The notes under the pieces are model-generated. The model had not been told where the DNA came from. It worked only from the letters and a program-made list of their open reading frames with translations, and made no database searches. Position numbers and translations under genes: made by a program. DNA of 64,000 nt from Paenibacillus_AQ nitricinens (GTDB lineage Bacteria > Bacillota > Bacilli > Paenibacillales > Paenibacillaceae). This document shows, in pieces, positions 51,293 to 60,253 of the stretch. The stretch's first letter is position 1, and every line of letters starts with the position of its first letter. The stretch lies in contig NZ_CP183948.1 of assembly GCF_052056485.1 (NCBI RefSeq), positions 2,976,001 through 3,040,000 of the forward strand, in the 5' to 3' direction.

Positions 51293-51826
51293 TTACTTCG
51301 TAAGCACTAACTGCTCCATGTTTAACAAACCATCGGCGATGATTCTGAGTTTTGCTTTATATTCTTCTATGCCAATTTGGATACAGATAATCTGTGCTGG
51401 ATGCATTTCATCTTTATGGAGCAAATGCTGCTCAAGTAATTGGTCTAACTTATTTTGTGATTCTTCTTGGGCTTGCTTCAACCAAATAATCACCTTGTCA
51501 TACCCAACAAACTCACCAAAATATAGCCTCATCATAAAATCAGATTTCTTGATACTATCTGCCTCTAGTGGGGCTTGTAAATAGGCATTGAAACTATCTC
51601 TTCCTTTATCCGTGATGTTTAAAAGATTCTTGTTAGGCTTACCTTCCTGCTGCACATTTTCCTTAGTGATCAAACCCTCCTTTTCCATTCGAGCAAGTGT
51701 GGGATAAATCGTTCCATAACTAGAACTATAGAAATTAGAGAAGACATCCTCCAATAACTGTTTTATTTCATAACCAGTCTTCGATTCTTTCATAAGCATG
51801 CCTAAAATAACGTCCTGACTGTTCAA
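51293..51826 (-). CDS. PadR family regulator with C-terminal helical domain
   Basis: A 177-aa protein. N-terminal winged helix: ILGMLMKESKTGYEIKQLLE, then YGTIYPTLARMEKEGLI. The C-terminal 85 residues are the Vir_act_alpha_C dimerisation helices. AGGAGG precedes the ATG on the minus strand. Just upstream is an ATATAT operator cluster. It precedes the SDR gene in the same transcript and probably regulates both. Confidence 0.9.
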   Translation of the reverse strand: MNSQDVILGMLMKESKTGYEIKQLLEDVFSNFYSSSYGTIYPTLARMEKEGLITKENVQQEGKPNKNLLNITDKGRDSFNAYLQAPLEADSIKKSDFMMRLYFGEFVGYDKVIIWLKQAQEESQNKLDQLLEQHLLHKDEMHPAQIICIQIGIEEYKAKLRIIADGLLNMEQLVLTK

Positions 51827-51870
51827 AACAAAACCTCCTAGTAGTTAGAAAAAATTGTATATCGCCATCA

Positions 51871-51923
51871 CAATATATCAGATCAATATATATTGAGTCA
51901 ATATATATTTAACGAATATATAT
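51871..51923 (-). promoter_or_regulatory. PadR operator cluster
   Basis: Four ATATAT words with CA or GA flanks: ACAATATATCA (51870-51880), the perfect palindrome TCAATATATATTGA (51883-51896), TCAATATATATTT (51898) and CGAATATATATCAC (51914). They lie 44-97 bp upstream of the PadR start and cover its likely promoter. Confidence 0.6.
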
Positions 51924-52056
51924 CACTGTCATTCTATGCTACTACTTTACATACATAGATTTACGATGTATAGTTGTCCTAGGTATAACAGGCTAAATAA
52001 TATTCGTGATAATCAGATGTAGGCAATGGAGTTTAGAGATCAGGAGGTGTAGACCG

Positions 52057-52389
52057 TTGAAAGTAAGTAAAGAAATGCTGAAGGGCAGTACAGGCACGTT
52101 GATTCTGACTCTTTTACTGGAGAAGCCATTATATGGTTATGAGCTGATCAAAGAGCTGGAGCTGAGATCAGAGGGTGTTTTTGCTTTGAAAGAAGGAACC
52201 TTGTATCCGATTCTTCATGCGATGGAAAGCGAACGTTGGGTGGAAGCTTATTGGATGGAGGTAGACGGAAGGAAGCGTAAGTATTATAGAATTCTGGATG
52301 AAGGTAAAGAGAAGCTCAAGGAGAAAAGGGCGGAATGGGTTTTGTTTAAAGGGGCAGTTGACTCTGTTCTGGGAGAGGGTGGTATATGA
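52057..52389 (+). CDS. PadR family regulator, short form
   Basis: 110 aa from TTG 52057, 9 nt after AGGAGG. GTLILTLLLEKPLYGYELIK, then LKEGTLYPILHAMES (recognition region) and DGRKRKYYRILDEGKEKLKE (wing). This short form has no C-terminal dimer domain and is typical of PadR genes placed next to HAAS-domain membrane proteins. Its stop overlaps the start of the next gene. Confidence 0.9.
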   Translation: MKVSKEMLKGSTGTLILTLLLEKPLYGYELIKELELRSEGVFALKEGTLYPILHAMESERWVEAYWMEVDGRKRKYYRILDEGKEKLKEKRAEWVLFKGAVDSVLGEGGI

Positions 52390-53711
52390 TGAAAGAGAGG
52401 CAGCAGCAATTTTTGGATAAAGTATGTGCAGAGATTAAAGCGAAAAAAACTCACCCCGAGATACGTCTAGAATTAGCTAATCATCTGGAAGAATTAATCT
52501 GTGAAAAAGAAGCGACTGGCATGCCTAGAGATGAAGCAATAGCTTGGGCAATTGCACAAATGGGAAATCCGCAAACGTTAGGGAGGGAACTTCATCAAAT
52601 ACATAAACCACGAGTTCCTTGGGGATTGTTTGTCGTTATAGCTTTGTTGTCCGCGATTAGTTTGATCGGAATGGGCTCTGTGGATGCTGGCTATAGTGAT
52701 ATTGTTAAAGGTTCTTTTTTAGATAATGCGCTTAGACGGCAGTCGATTAATATACTTATTGGAATTGTTCTAATGTTTGGATTGTACTTCATTGATTTCA
52801 GAAGATTAAAGGGACTTTCTTGGGTGTTATATGGTACTTCCTTAATAGGTATTTTAGTGAGCATATTATGGGGGACTCAAGTTAATGGCATGAACTATGG
52901 TCCTAGGATTTTCTTGATTTTACCTGATATGACATCCTATCGTCCTTTTATGCTGATTGTCGCTCTAACAGGGATTCTAGTAAATCGTAGGGAAGCAGCT
53001 AACAAGAAAACTTTGCGAAGTGGGTTGTTCGAAGTAGGTATTCTGTTACTACCCGCTTTGTTTCTCCTCTCTTTAAATGCTCTTCCAGAGTTAGTGATGT
53101 ATCTTGCCTATTCAATCGTATTGTATTTATGGATTATTCGCGATTGGTTAAAGAGTGTCGTGTTGTTAGGGTTCTTTTTGATAATTGGACTGATTTTTAT
53201 TATTAAAAGTGACTACTTGCTGGCTAGATTCATAAATGCTATAAACCCATCTCTAGATCCGGAAGGTTATGGGTATATTTATCAAGTCATGCGTGAAGTT
53301 TTAAGTTCAGCAGGGTGGTGGGGTCACGGGTTCGGATCAATAGAACAAAAGCTGCCGTATGTCTACTCTGATATGTTGCCAGTCTATCTGATCCATTGCT
53401 TTGGTTGGGCGGGTGGATTGCTTCTGGCAGCTGTTATAACCTGGCTTTTGATTAAGCTGCTTTCAACGATACGAGCGATTCGTGAACCTTACGGACAAGC
53501 ACTTGTTGTTGGCTTAGCATTTTTTCTTGCGATAAGATTTGCCTACGGTCTTGCTGTTTTGAGCGGGGGAATGATGCTGACATCAATTCCATTTCCGTTC
53601 CTCAGCTATGGGAGTCATGTGTGGTTTGAATATGCTGCCATTGGACTTTTGATGGGCATTTATCGCAGGAAGGATATTGGAGGCGTCCAAGAGAATACAG
53701 TACTAGGTTAG
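52386..53711 (+). CDS. HAAS-SEDS fusion (FtsW/RodA/SpoVE family with N-terminal HAAS domain)
   Basis: A 441-aa protein. Residues 1-72 are a soluble HAAS (DUF1700-like) domain: ANHLEELICEKEATGMPRDE, then AIAQMGNPQTLGRELH. Residues 75-430 form a ten-helix SEDS polymerase domain: RRQSINILIGIVLMFGLYFID, MNYGPRIFLIL, and LPYVYSDMLPVYL, where the catalytic-type Asp of SEDS glycosyltransferases is expected. The C-terminal SIPFPFLSYGSHVWFEY is the family GxSYG block. SEDS proteins polymerise lipid II. The HAAS domain and coupled PadR gene suggest stress-controlled wall synthesis (inference). Confidence 0.88.
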   Translation: MMKERQQQFLDKVCAEIKAKKTHPEIRLELANHLEELICEKEATGMPRDEAIAWAIAQMGNPQTLGRELHQIHKPRVPWGLFVVIALLSAISLIGMGSVDAGYSDIVKGSFLDNALRRQSINILIGIVLMFGLYFIDFRRLKGLSWVLYGTSLIGILVSILWGTQVNGMNYGPRIFLILPDMTSYRPFMLIVALTGILVNRREAANKKTLRSGLFEVGILLLPALFLLSLNALPELVMYLAYSIVLYLWIIRDWLKSVVLLGFFLIIGLIFIIKSDYLLARFINAINPSLDPEGYGYIYQVMREVLSSAGWWGHGFGSIEQKLPYVYSDMLPVYLIHCFGWAGGLLLAAVITWLLIKLLSTIRAIREPYGQALVVGLAFFLAIRFAYGLAVLSGGMMLTSIPFPFLSYGSHVWFEYAAIGLLMGIYRRKDIGGVQENTVLG

Positions 53712-53778
53712 ATTCAGGATCTTCCCGTATGTCCATATATTAAGTACAATTACACATATGGCAAAAGGAGGTCATGGA

Positions 53779-54684
53779 TTGAACTGGAAAAAAGCAAGCT
53801 TATTAAGTATTGCTATAACTATTGGTTCAGTGACGGGATTAAGTACTTGGGGCATAGAGCCAGTACTTGCCGCCACGGCAACGGAATCTGCAGGCGTTTA
53901 TAATCAATTTCAGCAGTATGTACAGAAGCCGACATCTCTTGCTAACGCACGTAATTATTTAATTAACCATATCAAAGAAGTGGATACCTGGACAGCGACT
54001 CAGATGACACTTCAGCTCGAGAATGCACAGAAGGCGCATTTAATTGTATACTCAGAAAAGGTTTTTCCGGACAAGGTGCAGAAAGAGATAAATAGTGCTT
54101 TTTCCAAAAACAAAAATCTAACCTTTACCGCACTTCTTAATACGATCAACGATTCCAACGTACGCAATGTGTTAATTGAAGGCCGAGATAAGGGATATAA
54201 GCTGGAGACCAGTGAGGGCATGTACTATCCGGTGATGCATTATGAGGGATTTAAGATCTTTAAGCCTTCTGTTACGAAGGACATCGCAGCTTATATTGAC
54301 ATCATGGCCACCGAATCTAATCAACCGAGTGTATCTGATGCAGCGATAGTAATCAGTTGGACCGAGTTAACGAGTAGAGCGCTTGCAATAGAGGATTTTG
54401 TGACGAAATATCCTGCTTCTAACCGTTCAACCGCTCTTCAAAAAGAACTTCTTATTGCAACGTCTCGCTTATTATATGGAACAAGTAATACACCTGCATA
54501 CGACTATGATGAGCAAGTTATCAAGCCAGAAGTAAAAAAGGCGTATGAAAATGCACTAAAAAATAGCAAGGTTGATACTAGAATTCTTTCGATTTTAGAA
54601 AAGCTACTACAATTACTTAATTCCACGAATAATAAATTCACTCCAGTAATAGAAAAATTTCTAGTTGAAACCGTAAACTCGTAA
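53779..54684 (+). CDS. Secreted protein of unknown function, 301 aa
   Basis: From TTG 53779, 7 nt after AAAGGAGG; the ATG 53758 lies upstream of that site. The N-terminus MNWKKASLLSIAITIGSVTG ends in EPVLAATA, a signal peptide with cleavage about residue 31. The mature part is helical, without Cys, and resembles no family I know. It follows the HAAS-SEDS gene by 67 bp with no terminator in between, so the operon probably continues. Confidence 0.65.
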   Translation: MNWKKASLLSIAITIGSVTGLSTWGIEPVLAATATESAGVYNQFQQYVQKPTSLANARNYLINHIKEVDTWTATQMTLQLENAQKAHLIVYSEKVFPDKVQKEINSAFSKNKNLTFTALLNTINDSNVRNVLIEGRDKGYKLETSEGMYYPVMHYEGFKIFKPSVTKDIAAYIDIMATESNQPSVSDAAIVISWTELTSRALAIEDFVTKYPASNRSTALQKELLIATSRLLYGTSNTPAYDYDEQVIKPEVKKAYENALKNSKVDTRILSILEKLLQLLNSTNNKFTPVIEKFLVETVNS

Positions 54685-54729
54685 TTATTAGAGTATGTGA
54701 AGACAACACCTGAGAAGAGGCTGGATTAA

Positions 54730-55494
54730 TTGAGAATAGGATCAAGAAGAACAAGAATCGCAGTTTTCGCAGTTGTGCTGTCGTTGTGGACAAACAGTAT
54801 GTTTATGGGTAGTGCAGAAGCCGCTTATGTCGGTTCTTCAACGGACTCCGTGCTGCAGCAGATGCAACTTGCGAAGAAAAATCATTTACCGCAAGGTTTT
54901 GTCTATTTGGATGAAGTGATTCCTACGGCACAATATGAGATTCGTTACTACGGGGACAACAATTTTGTTGGGAAGCGGATGGATGGTTATAAGGCGCCTT
55001 TAGCAATATTCTCGCGGACAGCGGCAACGGCTTTAAAAGCGGTTAGTGAGGATTTAGCGAACAAAGGTTATATTCTTAAAATTTATGATGCTTATCGCCC
55101 GCAGACGGCGGTGAATCATTTTGTAAGATGGTCGCAGAATGCCGCAGATACTAAGATGAAACAGCAATATTATCCGCGACTGGATAAACGTAATCTATTT
55201 AAACTTGGTTTTATTGCTAAAAAATCAGGCCATTCCAGAGGTAGCACCATCGATTTAACGATCGTAAATAAAGAAACGGGAGCCGAAGTAGATATGGGCA
55301 GCCCGTTTGATTTTTTCGGAGACATCTCCTATTATGATACACCCTTAATCAACAAGACTCAGAAAGCAAATCGCGCGATCCTCAAAGAGGCAATGGTACA
55401 ACAGGGATTTAAACCTTACAGCAAGGAATGGTGGCATTTTACATTGACGAAGGAACCTTATCCTAAACAATACTTTGACTTCAAAGTGGAATAA
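54730..55494 (+). CDS. Secreted D-Ala-D-Ala dipeptidase (VanX/DdpX-like, M15 family)
   Basis: A 254-aa protein with a TTG start and signal peptide (VFAVVLSLWTNSMFMGSAEA, cleavage about residue 32). The catalytic domain reads YDAYRPQTAVNHF, SGHSRGSTIDLTI (zinc His and Asp) and KEWWHFTL (catalytic Glu and zinc His), matching VanX-type D,D-dipeptidases. VanX of resistance operons is cytoplasmic; the signal peptide here makes it extracellular, so it more likely recycles or trims wall peptides. No vanH or vanA is present. Confidence 0.9.
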   Translation: MRIGSRRTRIAVFAVVLSLWTNSMFMGSAEAAYVGSSTDSVLQQMQLAKKNHLPQGFVYLDEVIPTAQYEIRYYGDNNFVGKRMDGYKAPLAIFSRTAATALKAVSEDLANKGYILKIYDAYRPQTAVNHFVRWSQNAADTKMKQQYYPRLDKRNLFKLGFIAKKSGHSRGSTIDLTIVNKETGAEVDMGSPFDFFGDISYYDTPLINKTQKANRAILKEAMVQQGFKPYSKEWWHFTLTKEPYPKQYFDFKVE

Positions 55495-55620
55495 CCTAGA
55501 ACTTGAATGTCCATGTAAGAACCGATTCACTTTTTTTGTTGAGCTTGACTACCATTAGGATTAGCAGATGCTGGAAACGCACATAATACTAATAGTCAAA
55601 AAAAGGGAGGTTTCGAACGG

Positions 55621-56370
55621 ATGAACAAAATCGCGGTTGTTGTAGTGCTAAGTGTACTGTTATTGGTAAATGGATTTGGAGGAACTACCTATTCTACAGC
55701 TTGGGCAGATGTAAGTGAAGTAAAGGTAGTTTTGAACGGTCAGGTTCTAAAAGCAGATCAATATTCAGCCTATCCTAACGGTTCTACGGTAATGATTCCC
55801 CTTCGAGAAGCAACAAGCGTCTTGAAATATCAAACCACTTATCAAAAAAGCACGGACACCATTACCTTAACTGGAGTCAAACAAAAGATTGAGTATAAGG
55901 TAGGAGACGACCATATTACCATTAATGATAAAGAGAAAAGAGAATTTAAGGATAATGTTGTGTTTAAGAAGGAACACTTATATGTTCCCCTCTCTTTTTT
56001 CACTAGCATAGGACTAGTTGCCTCCTATAATGCTGACGCTAATCTAGTGGAAGTTTATGCGCCTGAGGTTACAGCAAGTGTGATCGCTGGATTGCTAAGC
56101 ACTGGACAATTTCAAGAATTAGAGAATCGATTCTTTAGTGATGAAATGAAGCGTTCGCTTTCCGTCCCGGGTTTACAGAAATATTGGGCTGAATTTACGG
56201 CACGAGCAGGTACATATCATGGCATAAAGTCTACGGAAAGTAGTCAAAAAGAAGATCAAGTGTCCATACAATGTGTACTTGGCTTTGCTGTGACTGAAGC
56301 CTCTCTGGAGTTTGTTCTTAATAAGTCTGGTAAGATTATTGAATTAAAGGGAAACCTTCCTTCCATTTAG
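55621..56370 (+). CDS. Secreted protein with copper-amine-oxidase N-domain and DUF3887-like C-domain
   Basis: A 249-aa protein with a signal peptide (VVVLSVLLLVNGFGGTTYST, cut near residue 30). Residues 35-145 match the Cu_amine_oxidN1 domain: VLNGQVLKADQYSAYPNGST, VMIPLREATSVL and LYVPLSFFTSIG. Residues 155-245 (LLSTGQFQELENRFFSDEMK) look like DUF3887. Such proteins are common Paenibacillus wall or matrix proteins, and neither domain is catalytic. GGGAGG precedes the ATG. The gene is 126 bp after the VanX-like gene. Confidence 0.82.
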   Translation: MNKIAVVVVLSVLLLVNGFGGTTYSTAWADVSEVKVVLNGQVLKADQYSAYPNGSTVMIPLREATSVLKYQTTYQKSTDTITLTGVKQKIEYKVGDDHITINDKEKREFKDNVVFKKEHLYVPLSFFTSIGLVASYNADANLVEVYAPEVTASVIAGLLSTGQFQELENRFFSDEMKRSLSVPGLQKYWAEFTARAGTYHGIKSTESSQKEDQVSIQCVLGFAVTEASLEFVLNKSGKIIELKGNLPSI

Positions 56371-56409
56371 TGAAAGAATATTAATGATACCGTTTCAGGC
56401 ACAACAGGC

Positions 56410-56465
56410 TATGCGTACGTTCCTTAAGGAAATTTCTTAAGGGGACCATGCATAGTCTTTTTTGA
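56410..56465 (+). terminator. Terminator of the envelope gene set
   Basis: CTATGC...CCTTAAG pairs with CTTAAGG...GCATAG around a 6-nt loop, then TTTTTT. Confidence 0.75.
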
Positions 56466-56619
56466 TTGGATTAACATTCTGAGAGGAACGTAAATACAAT
56501 GTATTTTTATTGTAAAAAAGGGTTTTATTTGTTGACTTTCGCCTTCATCGAAGGTAAATTAAAATTTGAAATAATCGTTAAAGCATTTAACTAAATTAGA
56601 GAAAAGAGTGGAGCACTGG

Positions 56620-58119
56620 ATGACAAAATCAATAACTGGGAGTAGCCACACAGAAGAACAGCCATTCTCGCTAAGAGCTATCATCCCCCCGCTTCTTGCA
56701 ATTATCGTCGGTATGATAATGGTTATTCTGGATGGTACGGTGGTTAATGTAGCAGTTCCCAAGCTCGTGGACTACTTCGGTTCCGATCTCCAAACGATTC
56801 AGTGGGCGATTACAGGGTACACATTAGCTTTAGCGGCTGTAATACCGCTCGCAGGCTGGATGACGGATCGCTTCGGTTCTAAACAAGTGTTTCTGGTGAC
56901 GCTCACGTTGTTCATTCTTGGCTCCATGTTATGTTCCGTTGCTCAAACTTCTTCGCAGCTTGTTATTTTTCGTGTGATCCAAGGACTTGGTGGGGGGATG
57001 GTAGCTCCTATTGGGATGGCTATGGTGTTTAAGTTAGCTCCAGCAGAACGAAGAGGGTCGATTATGGGGATGTTAGGGATTCCCATGTTGCTTGCTCCTG
57101 CCCTTGGCCCAATTTTGTCCGGATGGCTTGTTGAATACGTTAGCTGGCATTGGATCTTCTTGATCAACGTGCCGATTGGGATTGTTGGTATTATTCTTGG
57201 CGTTAAGTACCTACCTAGGACGGAGAAGATTGGGAAAGGCAACCTCGACATATTAGGCATAATACTGGCACCGATTGCGTTTTCAATGCTAGCTTATGGA
57301 GTAAATGAAGGTGGAGCGAATAGTTGGTCATCGACTCCGGCAATCCTCGGATTATCTGTTGGGGGCGTTGCACTAATTCTATTTATAATCGTTGAACTGC
57401 GGCATAAACAGCCTTTGCTGGATCTGCGCGTGTTTCGCTCCTCAGATTTCACCCGCGGCATTATTTTAACTTGGGTCATGCAGGCCGCATTGTTTGGTTC
57501 CATGCTGTTCGTGCCGCTATACTTACAGCAGATTCGGGCGTATACACCACTAGAAACGGGATTAATACTGCTTCCACAAGCTTTAGCATGTGTAATCGGC
57601 ATGCCGCTTGGCGGCAAACTGTTTGATAAGATAGGGGCACGACCGCTGGCTTTTGTGGGTCTGAGCATTATTACGGTTACCTTATTCCTACTGTCAGGAA
57701 TTACGATAAATACTAGTCTAAACTTAATTATGACGTATCTTGGTTTATTAGGATTTGGAATGGGTATAGCGATGATGCCACTCAATACACATGTTCTGAA
57801 TGCAGCACCGCGTGAATTAGTGAGCCGTGTTACATCGCTTACCGCAGCGGCACAGCAGGTGGTTGTGGCCTTTGCTGTAGCAGGCTTGACGGGTTATCTG
57901 ACCAGTCAAATCACTGTGCATATGGGTGCTTTGGAAGCAGGGAGCAATCCTTTGACAGCTGCAGTTCTAGGCTTCGATGATGTATTCTTCCTGTCTGGCT
58001 GTATTGCTGTAGTCGGAGTATTGATGTCGATTATTCTGCGCAAGCCTAAGCTTTCTTCGAGTGATTCCTCCTCCGAAGAAGGCCAGAAGGCGGATGCAGC
58101 AATGATGATGGGGCATTAA
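56620..58119 (+). CDS. MFS multidrug efflux protein, DHA2 family
   Basis: 499 aa from ATG 56620, 7 nt after AGTGGAG. Fourteen predicted membrane segments. GTVVNVAVPKLVDYFGSDLQ, then TGYTLALAAVIPLAGWMTDR (motif A), RVIQGLGGGMVAPIGMAMVF and GPILSGWLVEYVSWHWIF (motif C) mark the EmrB/QacA group. No regulator gene is next to it on the same strand. Drug substrate unknown. Confidence 0.9.
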   Translation: MTKSITGSSHTEEQPFSLRAIIPPLLAIIVGMIMVILDGTVVNVAVPKLVDYFGSDLQTIQWAITGYTLALAAVIPLAGWMTDRFGSKQVFLVTLTLFILGSMLCSVAQTSSQLVIFRVIQGLGGGMVAPIGMAMVFKLAPAERRGSIMGMLGIPMLLAPALGPILSGWLVEYVSWHWIFLINVPIGIVGIILGVKYLPRTEKIGKGNLDILGIILAPIAFSMLAYGVNEGGANSWSSTPAILGLSVGGVALILFIIVELRHKQPLLDLRVFRSSDFTRGIILTWVMQAALFGSMLFVPLYLQQIRAYTPLETGLILLPQALACVIGMPLGGKLFDKIGARPLAFVGLSIITVTLFLLSGITINTSLNLIMTYLGLLGFGMGIAMMPLNTHVLNAAPRELVSRVTSLTAAAQQVVVAFAVAGLTGYLTSQITVHMGALEAGSNPLTAAVLGFDDVFFLSGCIAVVGVLMSIILRKPKLSSSDSSSEEGQKADAAMMMGH

Positions 58120-58137
58120 TTCATAAGATTAGATGAT

Positions 58138-58178
58138 AAAAAGGCGTCGTTCAGCTTGCCTAGCTGACGACGCCTTTT
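58138..58178. terminator. Bidirectional terminator
   Basis: AAAAAGGCGTCGT-CAGCT...AGCTGACGACGCCTTTTTT, a stem of about 15 bp between converging genes. Confidence 0.9.
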
Positions 58179-58196
58179 TTGTATTAGAGAATCTAT

Positions 58197-59090
58197 CTAT
58201 AGATGTTCTGGTTTCTTCTGAACCAACGCTGGGGTTAGAGACAATTTACCCAGCAGCTCAGAGGCCACGATCCCCAGTAGAACAAGGGCTGCGCCAGCAT
58301 ATCCTTGCATCGATAGCTTTTCTGCGGCGAACCAATAGCCAAACAACGCTGCGAATACCGGCTCAAGGGAGAAGATCAGTCCGGTGCGTGATGGGGAAGT
58401 ATATTTTTGAGCAATGGGTTGCAGGATGAAGCCACAGGCACTACAGAGAATCCCAAGTGCGAGGATCGCAATCCATGCCGGTAAAGTCGAAGGAAGCGAA
58501 GGTGTCTCGAACAGTGCAGATAACACTAAAGCAAAGCCTCCGGCAAAACCCAACTGTAAGATTCCAATATTCAGAGAATCACACTCTTTTACAGCCTTGC
58601 CTGTAAATAAGATCTGTACCGCATAGAATACCGCCGAAAGAATACAAAGGAAGTCACCTGGCCCAATCGATAGGGTTGCGTTTAAGGTAAGGAGTCCAAT
58701 TCCAGCTATAGCGAGTATGGAGCCGAAAACCTGCGCAGATGCGATTCTCTTTTTGAAAATAACTCGATCTAATATCGGTACAAAAATGACCGTCAAGGCA
58801 ACTAAAAATCCAGCGTTGGAGGTTGTTGTAGTCTTCAGTCCGAAGGTTATGCATGTGAACACGCCGAGGAGTAAGAATCCGAGTAGAGCACCATATTTTA
58901 TTGTTTTGATGTCTACTTGTCTTAATCGTTTGTGGAAGATCACTGTGGCTAATATAAAAGCAAGTCCGAAGCGGAGTGCAATCAGATTGAATTCGCCTAA
59001 TGTACCTAAACCCATTTTCATAAATATGTAGGAGGAGCCCCAAAATAATGTTACAACTAACAGCAGCAGCTCAGCTTTGAGCGGTTTCAT
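58197..59090 (-). CDS. EamA/DMT family transporter
   Basis: 297 aa from the ATG ending at base 59090, with AAGGA 10 nt upstream. Ten membrane segments in two EamA repeats: LVVTLFWGSSYIFMKMG at the start of the first and AGFALVLSALFETPSLP in the second, with the Pro-containing LIFSLEPVFAALFGYWF typical of DMT proteins. It exports metabolites or amino acids. It is divergent from the LysR gene that follows, which likely controls it. Confidence 0.9.
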   Translation of the reverse strand: MKPLKAELLLLVVTLFWGSSYIFMKMGLGTLGEFNLIALRFGLAFILATVIFHKRLRQVDIKTIKYGALLGFLLLGVFTCITFGLKTTTTSNAGFLVALTVIFVPILDRVIFKKRIASAQVFGSILAIAGIGLLTLNATLSIGPGDFLCILSAVFYAVQILFTGKAVKECDSLNIGILQLGFAGGFALVLSALFETPSLPSTLPAWIAILALGILCSACGFILQPIAQKYTSPSRTGLIFSLEPVFAALFGYWFAAEKLSMQGYAGAALVLLGIVASELLGKLSLTPALVQKKPEHL

Positions 59091-59218
59091 CTCGTCATCA
59101 TCCTTCTTTATCTTCAACTCAACATATTATAATACGGCTCTATACATAAGGTAACTGAATGTTTATCATAGGATACATGAGTAAAACTTATGCAACTTAT
59201 AAAGGTGAGGGATAGAGG

Positions 59219-60094
59219 TTGAGCATTAATAAGTATGAGATTTTTCTAAAAGTTGTGGAGCTGGGGAGCCTAACCAAAGCAGCAGATGTGCTGGGCTTTA
59301 CGCAATCTGGGATTAGCCACACGATTAGCAGCTTGGAGATGGAGTTTGGTTTCACGTTATTAATTAGAAATAGATCTGGGGTTAAATTAACGGTCAACGG
59401 TGAGCAAGTACTGCAGCCGATCCGTGAAATTCTAAAGTGGAATGAACAATTGAAGCAGGAAGTAGCGGATATTCATGGGCTAGAGGTCGGGACCATTACC
59501 ATTGGGACGTTTACCAGTGTATCCGTACATTGGCTGCCAGGGATGATTAAGCAATTCCGCAGTGAATTCCCCTATATAGAAATTAGGTTAATGGAGGGGG
59601 GTTACTTAGAGGTAGAACAATGGATTGAGGCCGGAGTTGTTGACTGTGGTTTTATTTCTCTGCCTACCCGTGAGAAGTTCGAAGTGATTCCCTTAAAAAA
59701 GGACCGGATGTTAGGTATCGTTTCCAAAGATAACCCGCTTAGCGCAGAGCCGTTTCTGTCATTATCCCAAATTGCGAAGGAGGATTTCATCATCCCGAAG
59801 GCAGGTTCAGATTATGATGTCAGACGTGTGCTGGATAAGGCAGGCATCAAACCGAATATTAAGTTTTCAGCGGGTGATGACTATGCCATTATGGCAATGG
59901 TGGAGAAGGGGCTTGGGATTAGTATTTTGCCAGAGCTGGTATTAACGCGTCAGAATTATAATGTAACCATGCTTGAATTGGAGGAACGAAGTTTTAGATC
60001 GCTTGGAATCGCTGTACACTCCATGAAATACGCTTCCCCTGCTACTAGAAAATTCCTAAAGCATGTGCAAGCGTGGTTGATGGGGAATCCCTGA
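59219..60094 (+). CDS. LysR family transcriptional regulator
   Basis: A 291-aa regulator; TTG start after AGAGG. Helix-turn-helix: KVVELGSLTKAADVLGFTQS, then GISHTISSLEMEFGFTLL. The effector domain follows with GTITIGTFTSVSVHWLPGMI and the second subdomain near residue 165. It is divergent from the DMT gene (128 bp between starts), the classic LysR arrangement, so it probably regulates that exporter. Confidence 0.92.
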   Translation: MSINKYEIFLKVVELGSLTKAADVLGFTQSGISHTISSLEMEFGFTLLIRNRSGVKLTVNGEQVLQPIREILKWNEQLKQEVADIHGLEVGTITIGTFTSVSVHWLPGMIKQFRSEFPYIEIRLMEGGYLEVEQWIEAGVVDCGFISLPTREKFEVIPLKKDRMLGIVSKDNPLSAEPFLSLSQIAKEDFIIPKAGSDYDVRRVLDKAGIKPNIKFSAGDDYAIMAMVEKGLGISILPELVLTRQNYNVTMLELEERSFRSLGIAVHSMKYASPATRKFLKHVQAWLMGNP

Positions 60095-60123
60095 ATAGTT
60101 AGTAATCCAATTCAAATGCTCTC

Positions 60124-60156
60124 AATCCCCTGATTCGATTCAGGGGATTTATTATT
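60124..60156 (+). terminator. Terminator after the LysR gene
   Basis: AATCCCCTGA-TTCGA-TTCAGGGGATT, then TATTATT, a weak T run. Confidence 0.6.
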
Positions 60157-60177
60157 AATAAATATCCAAAAATAGGG

Positions 60178-60220
60178 TTGACGAAGGGCATGGTTCATGA
60201 GAGAATGTACGCGCGTACAT
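60178..60220 (+). promoter_or_regulatory. Promoter and perfect 16-bp LacI-type operator
   Basis: TTGACG (60178-60183) with GAGAAT 17 bp later (weak -10). ATGTACGCGCGTACAT (60205-60220) is a perfect palindrome at the expected transcription start, with the central CG typical of LacI-family operators. It fits autoregulation by the gene that follows. Confidence 0.6.
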
Positions 60221-60253
60221 CTAAATGAATACGCTTTCGTAGGAGGGATTTCT

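Noticed and set aside
54730..55494. Vancomycin resistance operon
   Set aside because: The VanX-like protein has a signal peptide and no vanH, vanA or VanRS genes are present.
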